Source: Pseudothauera lacus
GTDB lineage: Bacteria > Pseudomonadota > Gammaproteobacteria > Burkholderiales > Rhodocyclaceae
Length of the DNA stretch: 64,000 bases
NCBI RefSeq assembly: GCF_003034845.1
Contig: NZ_PZKC01000006.1
Location: 124,001-188,000 of the forward strand
Direction of reading: 5' to 3'
Positions within the stretch are counted from its first letter, which is position 1, and every line of letters begins with the position of its first letter. Both the position numbers and the translations under genes were made by a program. The notes beneath the pieces are model-generated. The model was not told the origin of the DNA. It searched no databases and saw only the letters and a list, made by a program, of their open reading frames with translations. This document shows positions 1 to 7,397 of the stretch, one piece after another.

Positions 1-128
1 GGGTCGGCCCTCAGGCGGTCCGCTTCGAGCATGTCCGCGGCCCGCGTGTGATGAACATTCAGCGTCAGGATCATCGGCGTCGGCTGCGGACAGTCATACA
101 CCAGCTCGTATCCTATGCGGATTCTCAT
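1..128 (-). CDS. Transglutaminase-like family protein, N-terminal fragment (runs off the left edge)
   Basis: Only the first 42 residues are in the window. They begin MRIRIGYELVYDCPQPTPM, which matches the opening beta-strand region typical of bacterial transglutaminase-like proteins encoded beside Anbu peptidases. The start ATG (128-126) overlaps the TGA of the upstream amidohydrolase gene in an ATGA, so the two are almost certainly translationally coupled in one operon with Anbu. The catalytic Cys-His-Asp core lies outside the window and cannot be checked. Family members are thought to act on peptide or protein amide bonds, but the substrate of Anbu-linked members is unknown to me. Confidence 0.75.
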   Translation of the reverse strand, partial: MRIRIGYELVYDCPQPTPMILTLNVHHTRAADMLEADRLRAD

Positions 129-955
129 GCCGCCCCTCCTTGCGCCGGGGCCAAGCGGCTCCATGCGGCGCAGTGCGCCCCGAAGGGCGGCAGCGGCGGG
201 CGGCCGAGCTCGCGACTGCAGGGGGCCAACGCAGTCTCAAGGGACGCGATCACCGCCTCCCGCAACGCAGCCCAGCGGTGCACGCCGCCCCTGACGAGTT
301 TCTGGTTGAGTTCAAGCTCTATGCCGACGTAGCGCTCGGGCGGATGGCGCTCGCGCAACCATCTGGTCAGACCATCACCGCGGCCTGCATAAGGGTAGTT
401 GCGTCGCACCGACAAGTCCGGTGCGAGTACCTTCAGCGTCCGTTTCCAGAACGCACACAGCGCCTTTTCCCCCGCCCTGGCAGGGTCATAGAGCAGCCCG
501 ACATCGGCGGTTCTTCGCTTGCCGTCGAGCACTGGGGTAAAACTGTGGCAGGAGAGATGGATGACGTGTCCGCACGATGCGATGGTCTCACTGACCAGCT
601 GCCCTGCGCAGTTGCGGTAAGGCCAGTAGTAGCGCGCCAGGATGCGCTGTCGTTGCAGCGCGGGCAGCGCCAGGAGCGGCCCGAAGTGAAGGCGGGGATG
701 CCCGACCGAGCGATTCAGATCGACCAGCAGGCGACTGACCTTCGTTGCCAGCAAAGGGGCGCCGAGCACAGCGGCGAGCGACCGCGCCATGACCAGTGCG
801 CCGGCGTCAAACCCGCGGTGGGAGGCAAGCAGCTCCGCATACGGTGCAAACAGCGCGCGGTAACTCGCCGGAATACTGTTCCCGCCATGCTCGCAGGTAA
901 TCAGCAGCGCGGCGTCGGCGCGTGTCCGGTGTTCGAACACATACGGTTTCGGCAT
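125..955 (-). CDS. N-formylglutamate amidohydrolase-like protein
   Basis: The protein is 276 residues if it starts at ATG 955. A GTG at 994 that overlaps the Anbu stop would add 13 residues and cannot be excluded. The N-terminus has LLITCEHGGNSIP, followed by HRGFDAGAL and LLVDLNRS. These are the hallmark metal/substrate-site segments of the N-formylglutamate amidohydrolase (FGase) family, zinc-dependent amidohydrolases that cleave N-formylglutamate or related amides. No histidine-degradation genes are nearby. The gene sits between Anbu and a transglutaminase gene with an ATGA overlap downstream, so a role in peptide or isopeptide chemistry with those partners is more plausible than histidine catabolism. 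That role is inference; the family call is firm. Confidence 0.82.
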   Translation of the reverse strand: MPKPYVFEHRTRADAALLITCEHGGNSIPASYRALFAPYAELLASHRGFDAGALVMARSLAAVLGAPLLATKVSRLLVDLNRSVGHPRLHFGPLLALPALQRQRILARYYWPYRNCAGQLVSETIASCGHVIHLSCHSFTPVLDGKRRTADVGLLYDPARAGEKALCAFWKRTLKVLAPDLSVRRNYPYAGRGDGLTRWLRERHPPERYVGIELELNQKLVRGGVHRWAALREAVIASLETALAPCSRELGRPPLPPFGAHCAAWSRLAPAQGGAA

Positions 956-987
956 CCGGGAGCGTGGCGCAGAGGACACCGTGCGGC

Positions 988-1713
988 CTACCACTCAAGG
1001 TCCGGCAAACGGCGGAAGACCTCGCGCGTACCCTCGCCCCATTGCCGGCCGAGTTCGGTGAAATAGGCATCCCCCGGCTTGAAGCGCCGCCGCATGCGCA
1101 CGTCCAGACTGTCCCTGGCATAACAGATCAGATCGATCGGCATGCCGACCGACAGGTTGCTGCGCATTGTCGACTCGAAGGACACCAGCACACACTTGGC
1201 CGCATCGCTTATCGACGTCGAACCGTTGATGACCCAGTCGATGATCGGCTTACCGTATTTTGTTTCACCGGTCTGCAGGTAAGGGGTCTGATCACCAGCT
1301 TCGATGAAGTTGCCTTCGGCATAGATTCTGAACAGCCGCGGCAACTCCCCCGCAATCTGCCCGCCAACGATGAACGACGCGTTGAAGCCGGCGTCACTGT
1401 CGGTCAGATGCTGGCCGTCGCGGCGATCGACCTCGCGCATTGCATCCGACACCAGCAGCGCGGCATCGAACATCGATTCAGCGCCCCACAGACTGCACTC
1501 CCTGCCTCTTGAAGCACGCTGCCGGAGCAGACTGATGACCGCCTGGGTGCCAGCCAGATTGCCAGAGCTCAGCAGCACGATCACGCGGTCGCCCGCGCGC
1601 TCGAACACGTTCATCTTGCAGAAGCTCGCAAAATTGTCGACCCCCGCATGGGTGCGCGAGTCGGAGGCGAAGATCAATCCCTCTTCGAGCATGATGCCGA
1701 CGCAATATGTCAT
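988..1713 (-). CDS. Anbu, proteasome-type (HslV-like) peptidase
   Basis: This 241-residue protein begins MTYCVGIMLEEGLIFASDSRT, the characteristic start of Anbu, the 'ancestral beta subunit' of the Ntn-hydrolase proteasome superfamily. Thr2, after Met removal, is the expected nucleophile. The SDSR segment and a later GGQIAGELPRLFRIYAEGNF stretch match the beta-subunit sandwich. It is the first gene of a tight operon (Anbu, FGase-like protein, transglutaminase-like protein). Anbu assembles into open helical rings in other bacteria, and its physiological substrate is poorly defined. Typical Anbu operons also carry an ATP-grasp and an alpha-E gene. Neither is visible here, but both could lie beyond the left edge. 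Confidence 0.9.
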   Translation of the reverse strand: MTYCVGIMLEEGLIFASDSRTHAGVDNFASFCKMNVFERAGDRVIVLLSSGNLAGTQAVISLLRQRASRGRECSLWGAESMFDAALLVSDAMREVDRRDGQHLTDSDAGFNASFIVGGQIAGELPRLFRIYAEGNFIEAGDQTPYLQTGETKYGKPIIDWVINGSTSISDAAKCVLVSFESTMRSNLSVGMPIDLICYARDSLDVRMRRRFKPGDAYFTELGRQWGEGTREVFRRLPDLEW

Positions 1714-1824
1714 ATGATCTCGCGAAAACGCATGCCACCCACCCGGGACCCCGCGTGGACGTGCGCGGATCGATCCAAGAGATTCGATCCCTTGCTCATC
1801 GCCGCGATCGTCCGGGTGGGCGGT

Positions 1825-2253
1825 TCATGCGGCCGTAGCCGCTGGTTTCGCTTCGACACCCTTCAAGCCGTAGTAGGCATGGACCTGCCTGGCCCAGGTC
1901 TCATCGGCCATGTCCGGCCACTTGTCCTTGTCGAACCCCGGCGCGTTCCTGAAGCGTTCGACATCGACGTCGAGCACAAGACGCTTGTTCGGCCCGTCCA
2001 GCGTCAGTGCGCTCCATGGCACGGCGTAGAGCTTTTCACCCATGCTCAGAAAGCCGCCGGCAGCCACGACTGCATAGCACACACTGCCACTGACCGTATT
2101 GAGCATCAGCTCCTTGATCTCGCCCAGTTCGTCTTCAGTTCGGTTGCAGACCTTGTCGCCGATCAGGGTGCCGGCACTCAGGAGTTGCGCGCCTGCACCG
2201 TCGGGATGCTGGTATCTGACGAGACCTGCGGTACTGCGAAGTACGCTGTTCAT
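1825..2253 (-). CDS. PRC-barrel domain protein (cytoplasmic)
   Basis: The protein is 142 residues. The start at 2253 is chosen because AAGGAG lies 7 bases upstream of the ATG and the sequence beyond it is not protein-like. Residues about 25-85 form a PRC-barrel: a GTLIGDKVCN strand, a GEIKELMLNTVSG turn, the AVVAAGGFLSMGEKLYAVPW core and VLDVDVERF. No signal peptide is visible. PRC-barrel proteins of this kind are often stress-induced in proteobacteria, but their function is not established. It is transcribed on its own between the Anbu operon and the IS scar. Confidence 0.8.
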   Translation of the reverse strand: MNSVLRSTAGLVRYQHPDGAGAQLLSAGTLIGDKVCNRTEDELGEIKELMLNTVSGSVCYAVVAAGGFLSMGEKLYAVPWSALTLDGPNKRLVLDVDVERFRNAPGFDKDKWPDMADETWARQVHAYYGLKGVEAKPAATAA

Positions 2254-2444
2254 GCGTTTCTCCTTGTTGCAATGCATGGTGCAGGTGCACCGCGCCCCGG
2301 CAATGTGCTGCCGGTGCATCAAGACTACGCCCAAGGCTCGACGGGCTCCGTGTGCTGGCGCGCATAGTCTCGTTGCGCGCGGGCGAAGGCTCAACGACCC
2401 CGGCCACCCGGAAGCAGCGATCCGTCACCCGACGAGGATCGCTC

Positions 2445-2552
2445 TCACACCGACCGCGACTGGAATGTTGTCCGCTCGATCTTGCGGCTAGAGTACCTCC
2501 CCGTCGCGTAGCCGTAGATCAGTAGCGACAGCAACATCTCCGGGTGATAGGC
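2445..2552 (-). pseudogene. Fragment of an IS1182-family transposase
   Basis: On the minus strand, in a frame different from the adjoining IS630 remnant, the DNA encodes AYHPEMLLSLLIYGYATG followed by RYSSRKIER. This is the highly conserved N-terminal segment of IS1182-type transposases. Similarity stops after about 30 residues; a stop codon follows at 2445-2447. Both ends of the original gene are missing, so this is an internal relic. It joins directly to the IS630 remnant at about 2552, so the transposase ORF reading in from the right ends inside this fragment in the wrong frame. Confidence 0.75.
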
Positions 2553-3213
2553 CATTGAGCACATTGAGGGCGGCGAACAGCGTGGTCGTGCCGTTGCGCT
2601 TGTAGTCGTGAGTCATGGTGGCCGCGCGTCCCTTCTTCAACGGCAGCCCGGGCTGCGTGCGGTCCAGCGCCTGCACCTGGCTCTTCTCGTCGCAACAGAG
2701 CACCAGCGCGTGCTCGGGCGGGGCCATGTACAGGCCTACGATGTCTTCGAGCTTGGCGACGAAGTTCGGATCACGCGAGACTTTGAAGCCACGCACGACA
2801 TGGGGCTTCAGTCCGTTGGCCCGCCAATGCCGCGAAACACTGGCCGCGCTCACGCCCAACTCGGCGGCCATCGTGCGCGTACTCCAGTGCGTGGCCGCAT
2901 TGGGCTTGCTCTGCGTCGTCAGCTCCACCAGCCGCGCCACGTCAACCTTCAGCGGCGTCGCGCCGCGCGGGCGGTCGCGCTCGATGCCCGCCAGCCGCGA
3001 TTGCGCATAGCGTTCGCGCCAACGCGCCACCTGGACACGGCCAACGTTCAGCCTCGCGGCGATGTCCTTGTTCTGCATACCTTCAGCGGCCAGCAGCACG
3101 ATCTGCGCTCGCTGCGACAGCCTCACGCTGGTAAGCCTGGAGCGAACCAAGCTGGTCAGCTCGACTCGCTCCTCGTCCGTCAACACAATCTCGGGGGCTA
3201 CGCGCACCGGCAA
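2553..3213 (-). pseudogene. IS630-family transposase, 3'-truncated
   Basis: The reading frame from ATG 3213 gives about 220 genuine residues and then 21 spurious ones, ending at 2488 after it crosses into the IS1182 relic. The N-terminus carries the helix-turn-helix pair typical of IS630 transposases (SQRAQIVLLAAEGMQNKDIA, then VARWRERYAQ). The first catalytic Asp is present in LVLCCDEKSQVQALDR. The rest of the DDE domain, with the second Asp and the final acidic residue, is gone, and full-length relatives are about 340-350 residues. It is therefore almost certainly inactive. The likely left end of the element is near 3290, next to the stop codon of the CheB-CheR gene. Confidence 0.85.
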
Positions 3214-3287
3214 TCTCCGCTCTGCTTGGCCATGCAGTATGCGAGCCGTAGGTGCGATATAAGTTCCCGCAAGAGTGAAACACTACA

Positions 3288-5891
3288 CTAGGACGGGTTA
3301 CCCTCGATACTCGCCACCGTGGCGCGCAGTTCCGCTTCAAGGCGCTTGGCAACGCTGATGTCGATGAACGTGATGACCACGCCGTTGATGATGTTCTCCA
3401 TCGTGCGGTACGGCATGATGCGGACCCGGAACCACCGACCGTCACGTGTTGCCATTGGCTTCTCCGAGTAAATCAGCGTGCGCAGCACCTCGCGCGCATC
3501 GCTCTCGAACTCCGGGTAATCCAGATCGCTTGCCAGATCGGACAGGGGACGCCCGACGTCGGCGGCGATCAGCTTGATAATGTGCGCCGCATGGGGCGTG
3601 AAGCGGCGCACACGCAGCCGATCGTCGAGAAATACGGTCGCGATCTCGGTGCTGTTGAGCAGGTTCTGCATGTCGTCATTGACACGCGACAGGTCATCCA
3701 CCTTGGACTGCAGCTCGACGTTGACCGTCTGCAGTTCCTCGTTGAGCGACTGCATCTCCTCCTTCGATGTGGTCAGCTCCTCGTTGGTCGATTGCAGCTC
3801 CTCGTTGGTCGACTGCAACTCCTCGTTGGTCGACTTCAGCTCCTCCTCCGAGGTCTGCATGCGGTCACGCAGGTTGCGCACTTCATTCTGCGACTGCGTC
3901 AGGGCAGCCTCAAGCTCGGCTTCCCTCGAAGACTGCGCGCCTGCCTTTGTCCGCCGTTTCGCCGCCGTTTTCCGGCGCAATCCGGCAAACACGATCATGA
4001 CCATGCCGCGCAGGGGCTCAGGGTCCTCGATGTATTGCACGGTGAGATCGATTCTGGATGTCTTGCCGTCGTCTTCGACCGCCAGATCGTGGCGCTCGAC
4101 ACGGCCGTGATCGCTGATCACCTGCTGAAGTGCCTCACCGAGCGCCTGCCGCAAGCCACCGCGCGCCATCGCGTGAATGTTCCAGTTGGCCTTGCCGGCG
4201 GCCGGCTCCAGATAGCGGCCGGTACGTCCGTTGATGTAGATGATGTCTCCACGATCATTGGTCAGCACGGCCGCCGGCGCAAACTGGCGCAGGAGCAACT
4301 GGTCGGCAAGCGTCTGCAGGTTGGCGGCAGGCGGTGTGGCGGGGGGCTCGCTCCCTGCACCGTGAGGTGCGCGGAAGTGGGTCGGGAAATCAACGCTCAC
4401 CATGTGGGGCCTGCCATCAATACAGCGGTAGAGGCGGGATTTCGAATCGAGAGGTGCAAACAGATCGGTTGCGGAGCCGATGGTCTCGGAATTGCCCAGG
4501 AACAGCACGCCGCCCGGGATCAGGCTGTAGTGGAACAGGGCCAGCAGCTTCTTCTGCAGCTCGGAGGTGAAGTAGATCAGTACGTTGCGGCAGGACAGCA
4601 GATCCAGCTTGGTGAAGGGAGGGTCCTGAGCCATGTTCTGAGGGGCGAAGATCACCATCTCGCGTACTTCCTTGCCGACCTGATAGCCGTTATCGGTGGG
4701 GATGAAGTAGCGTGCCAGGCGATCAGCGGACACTTCGGCGCTGATGCCCGCAGAATAATGCCCTTGGCGCGCCTGATCGATCGCGTCGTGTGCCAGGTCG
4801 GTAGCGAAGATCTGCAGCGCGTAACGCCCGGCAGGCTGATGTCTTTCCAGCGCTTCCTTGAAAGTGATCGCCAGCGAGTAGGCCTCCTCGCCGGTCGAGC
4901 ATCCGGGCACCCATGCACGCAAGGCGCGGCCCGACGGGCTGGATGCAAAAAGCGCGGGAAACGCGAGGTCACGCAGACTGTCCCAGGCCGCCGGGTCGCG
5001 GAAAAAAGTGGTGACCCCGATCAGGAACTCCCTGAACAGCAGATCGAGCTCCTGCGGGTTGTTCTGCAGCAAGCGCACATAGTCGGCAATGCGCCGGATC
5101 TGGTGTATGCCCATGCGCCGTTCGATGCGGCGGTAGAGCGTGCTTTTCTTGTATCGTGAAAAGTCCTGCCCATTGTGGGTCCGCATCAGGATCAGCACCT
5201 TCTCCAAGCCGCTCTTGAGCTGACCGTCGACCGCAGGGTCGCTTTCGTCGACGATGGCGCCTTGCCGCAGGGCTGCGATGATGCGCCCGGGCAGTGTCGC
5301 CGCAGGACCCACGATGTCCACCATGGCGGCATCGATGCCGCTCTGTGGCATCGATGCAAAGGCGGCCTCCGCTGGATCCTGCACCAGCGCCAGGCCGGCA
5401 TTTTCCTTGATGGCGCGCAGGCCGGCAGTACCGTCCGAGCCCATCCCCGACAACAGCACGCCGACCGCCTGCTGGCGCCGATCGACCGCCAGCGCACGCA
5501 GGAAGAAATCGATCGGCAGACGCTGACCGCGCGGCGCCGTTGGCTTGAACAGATGAAGCACCCCGTCGAGGATGGACATGTCGCGGTTGGGAGGCAACAC
5601 ATAGACGTGGTCCGCCCGCAGCTTGAGGCCGTTCTTGGCCTGCATCACTGGCAGTGGCGTCGCACGCTGCAACAACTCGGGCATCATCCCCTTGTGGGTC
5701 GGATCGAGATGCTGGATGACCACGTAAGCCATGCCGCTGTCTGGCGGCACGCCGGACAGGAACTGCTCCAGCGCCTCGAGCCCCCCGGCCGAAGCGCCGA
5801 TGCCAACGACAGGAAAGCACCCGCCGGGGGATGGATGAGGCAAGTCGCCGGGATCGGGCGAGGCTTGCGTCGCGGTATCGGGTTCATCCAT
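3288..5891 (-). CDS. CheB-CheR-PAS fusion protein (chemotaxis-type methylesterase/methyltransferase)
   Basis: The protein is 867 residues from ATG 5891, chosen for GGAG 6 bases upstream; a GTG at 5918 is possible. Residues about 25-210 are a CheB methylesterase with no receiver domain; the likely triad is Ser34 (GIGASAGG), His61 (HLDPTHKG) and Asp153 (GMGSDGTAG). Residues about 240-480 are a CheR methyltransferase with the SAM loop AWVPGCSTGEEAYS. A PAS domain (about 500-620), a coiled coil of STNEELQ heptads and a second PAS (about 740-860) follow. Related proteins often continue into a longer tail or a histidine kinase. This one stops exactly at the edge of the IS630 remnant, so 3' truncation is suspected. 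No chemotaxis operon is adjacent. Confidence 0.85.
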   Translation of the reverse strand: MDEPDTATQASPDPGDLPHPSPGGCFPVVGIGASAGGLEALEQFLSGVPPDSGMAYVVIQHLDPTHKGMMPELLQRATPLPVMQAKNGLKLRADHVYVLPPNRDMSILDGVLHLFKPTAPRGQRLPIDFFLRALAVDRRQQAVGVLLSGMGSDGTAGLRAIKENAGLALVQDPAEAAFASMPQSGIDAAMVDIVGPAATLPGRIIAALRQGAIVDESDPAVDGQLKSGLEKVLILMRTHNGQDFSRYKKSTLYRRIERRMGIHQIRRIADYVRLLQNNPQELDLLFREFLIGVTTFFRDPAAWDSLRDLAFPALFASSPSGRALRAWVPGCSTGEEAYSLAITFKEALERHQPAGRYALQIFATDLAHDAIDQARQGHYSAGISAEVSADRLARYFIPTDNGYQVGKEVREMVIFAPQNMAQDPPFTKLDLLSCRNVLIYFTSELQKKLLALFHYSLIPGGVLFLGNSETIGSATDLFAPLDSKSRLYRCIDGRPHMVSVDFPTHFRAPHGAGSEPPATPPAANLQTLADQLLLRQFAPAAVLTNDRGDIIYINGRTGRYLEPAAGKANWNIHAMARGGLRQALGEALQQVISDHGRVERHDLAVEDDGKTSRIDLTVQYIEDPEPLRGMVMIVFAGLRRKTAAKRRTKAGAQSSREAELEAALTQSQNEVRNLRDRMQTSEEELKSTNEELQSTNEELQSTNEELTTSKEEMQSLNEELQTVNVELQSKVDDLSRVNDDMQNLLNSTEIATVFLDDRLRVRRFTPHAAHIIKLIAADVGRPLSDLASDLDYPEFESDAREVLRTLIYSEKPMATRDGRWFRVRIMPYRTMENIINGVVITFIDISVAKRLEAELRATVASIEGNPS
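3775..3837 (-). repeat. 21-bp tandem repeat, three units, in the CheB-CheR coiled coil
   Basis: Three near-identical 21-base units (3775-3795, 3796-3816, 3817-3837) encode the repeated heptad STNEELQ. The units differ at a few positions only. The copy number of such in-frame heptad repeats can change by slippage, which would alter coiled-coil length between the CheR and PAS parts. Confidence 0.8.
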
Positions 5892-5945
5892 GGCCGGCTC
5901 CATTCGGTAAGGGCACACATCGTATAACGCCGGCAGAATGCCCCC

Positions 5946-5965
5946 CTAGCAGGCTGTTGAAAAAT
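5946..5965. repeat. Left target duplication (CTAG) and terminal inverted repeat of the IS5-type element
   Basis: CTAG at 5946-5949 is followed by the 16-base end CAGGCTGTTGAAAAAT (5950-5965). The same sequence occurs in inverted orientation at the other end (7286-7305). Confidence 0.92.
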
Positions 5966-7301
5966 TGCCGTACGCCTCCGGCTCTTGCATGACCCGAACT
6001 TGAACGAGGATCAATCGTTGTGCTCAGCGTTGTCCAAACAGGCCCTTCGCAGAAGTTTGTAGGGCGCGCACTGAGGAATATCTTGTGTTCGTCGCGAGCA
6101 GCACGGTTTTCAAGCAGGAAAGATTGCGCGATCTGCAACGAGGTTATTTATCCGCGTGAGGTTGTAGGCGGCAAAGTTGAGCAGCGCATGCGCACGAATC
6201 TTATCCAGTCCGCGCAGCTTGATGCGCCCGAGCATGCCGATTTCCTTTACCCATCCGAAGGACTCCTCGATCATCTTCCGCCGGCGCAGGCTGACCGCGT
6301 ATCCGTCGGTTGCCTTGACGTCCTCGGGCACCGCACTGTCACGGGTCTTGGCTGCAACATGCGGCAGAATGTCTCGCTGCTGCACCTGTTCGATGAAGTC
6401 GGCCACGTCATAACCGCGATCGGCCGCCACTGTAGGTGCATATCCCTTGCGGCCGCGAGTCACACTGCGCTTGAGCATCGTGAGGGCCGCTTCTCGCTCG
6501 GCCGTCCCGGTCGCCTGCGTCGTGTGCACATCGACGACCAACCCGTTCCGGTTCTCCCCAAGCACATGCGTCGTGTAGCTCAGATAGGCCACACCCGGCG
6601 TCTTTGTTGCCAGCAACGCCATGGGATCCGTGCGCGAAACGTGGGTCTGGTTCGAGCGCTTCTTACCCCGGAAATCGACTTCCGGGTTGCGTCCCTGATC
6701 GGGCCCCGGCGGCTCGTCGGAGCCATCGCGTGCTGCCATATTTTTGTGCGAGGCCCACGCGCGCAGCAACGAGCCGTCCACGCTGAAGTGCTCGTCCGAC
6801 ACCAAGTCGGCCCACTCGGCAATGATCAGCACGCCATCGAAAAAGCGCCGCATGATGCTCTCTTTGAGCAGCCGATCTCGGTTGGCGCTGAAGGTCGAGT
6901 GGTCCCACATCGGCTCGTCCATGCTCAGCCCGACGAACCAGCGATACATCATGTTGAAGTCGATATGCTCGATCAGCGCGCGCTCCGAACGGATCGAGAA
7001 CAGGCATTGCACAAGCAACGCTCGCAACAGTCGCTCGGGTGGAATCGACGGGCGCCCGGCCTCGGCGTAAAGCTCGTCGAATTGCTGCGACATTGTTGCC
7101 AGCACAGTATCGGTCAGCCGCCGCATGCGGCGCAAAGGATGATCCGCGGCAATACGATCTTCAATGCTGATATAGCTGAAAAGGGATTGCTGCTTTCGAT
7201 CGATGCCGCGCATCTCGATAATCGCTCAAACCATGACTGCGTAATTGTACCGGGCCGGAAAGCCTTGCCGTGCAAGGGAGCTACTATTTTTCAACAGCCT
7301 G
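5950..7301 (-). mobile_element. Complete IS5-family insertion sequence, 1352 bp
   Basis: The element is bounded by perfect 16-bp inverted repeats (CAGGCTGTTGAAAAAT and its complement) and by a direct CTAG duplication on each side, the target type known for the IS5 group. It contains one intact transposase gene on the minus strand and about 144 bp of non-coding DNA between the transposase stop and the left repeat. It lies in the gap between the CheB-CheR gene (ATG 55 bp away) and the Crp/Fnr-PAS gene. Perfect ends, an intact gene and a preserved duplication suggest a recent insertion. Confidence 0.93.
6110..7213 (-). CDS. IS5-family transposase
   Basis: This 367-residue protein begins MRGIDRKQQSLFSYISIEDR, as in the IS5-group transposases. 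The DDE acidic residues are visible: Asp in FSVDGSLLRAWASHK, Asp in VAADRGYDVADF, and Glu in IEESFGWVKEIG. Between them lies the usual insertion with an ENRNGLVVD segment. The length is normal and there is no frameshift, so the enzyme is probably active. It would catalyse cut-and-paste or replicative movement of the element defined by the flanking 16-bp repeats. Confidence 0.95.
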   Translation of the reverse strand: MRGIDRKQQSLFSYISIEDRIAADHPLRRMRRLTDTVLATMSQQFDELYAEAGRPSIPPERLLRALLVQCLFSIRSERALIEHIDFNMMYRWFVGLSMDEPMWDHSTFSANRDRLLKESIMRRFFDGVLIIAEWADLVSDEHFSVDGSLLRAWASHKNMAARDGSDEPPGPDQGRNPEVDFRGKKRSNQTHVSRTDPMALLATKTPGVAYLSYTTHVLGENRNGLVVDVHTTQATGTAEREAALTMLKRSVTRGRKGYAPTVAADRGYDVADFIEQVQQRDILPHVAAKTRDSAVPEDVKATDGYAVSLRRRKMIEESFGWVKEIGMLGRIKLRGLDKIRAHALLNFAAYNLTRINNLVADRAIFPA

Positions 7302-7305
7302 CTAG
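7286..7305. repeat. Right terminal inverted repeat and CTAG duplication of the IS5-type element
   Basis: ATTTTTCAACAGCCTG (7286-7301) is the exact complement of the left end and is followed by CTAG (7302-7305), the second copy of the target duplication. Confidence 0.92.
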
Positions 7306-7397
7306 CTGCATTTCTCACACCGCCCCCTGCTGCAGGGGTGCCTGGCGGGCTGGCGTCCGCTGCAGCGGGGGAAAGAGCGGCCCAGATCGGCGCGCTG

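Noticed and set aside
3775-3837. CRISPR-like short direct repeats
   Set aside because: The units are contiguous with no spacers and encode a coiled-coil heptad in a real gene. No CRISPR array was seen anywhere in the window.
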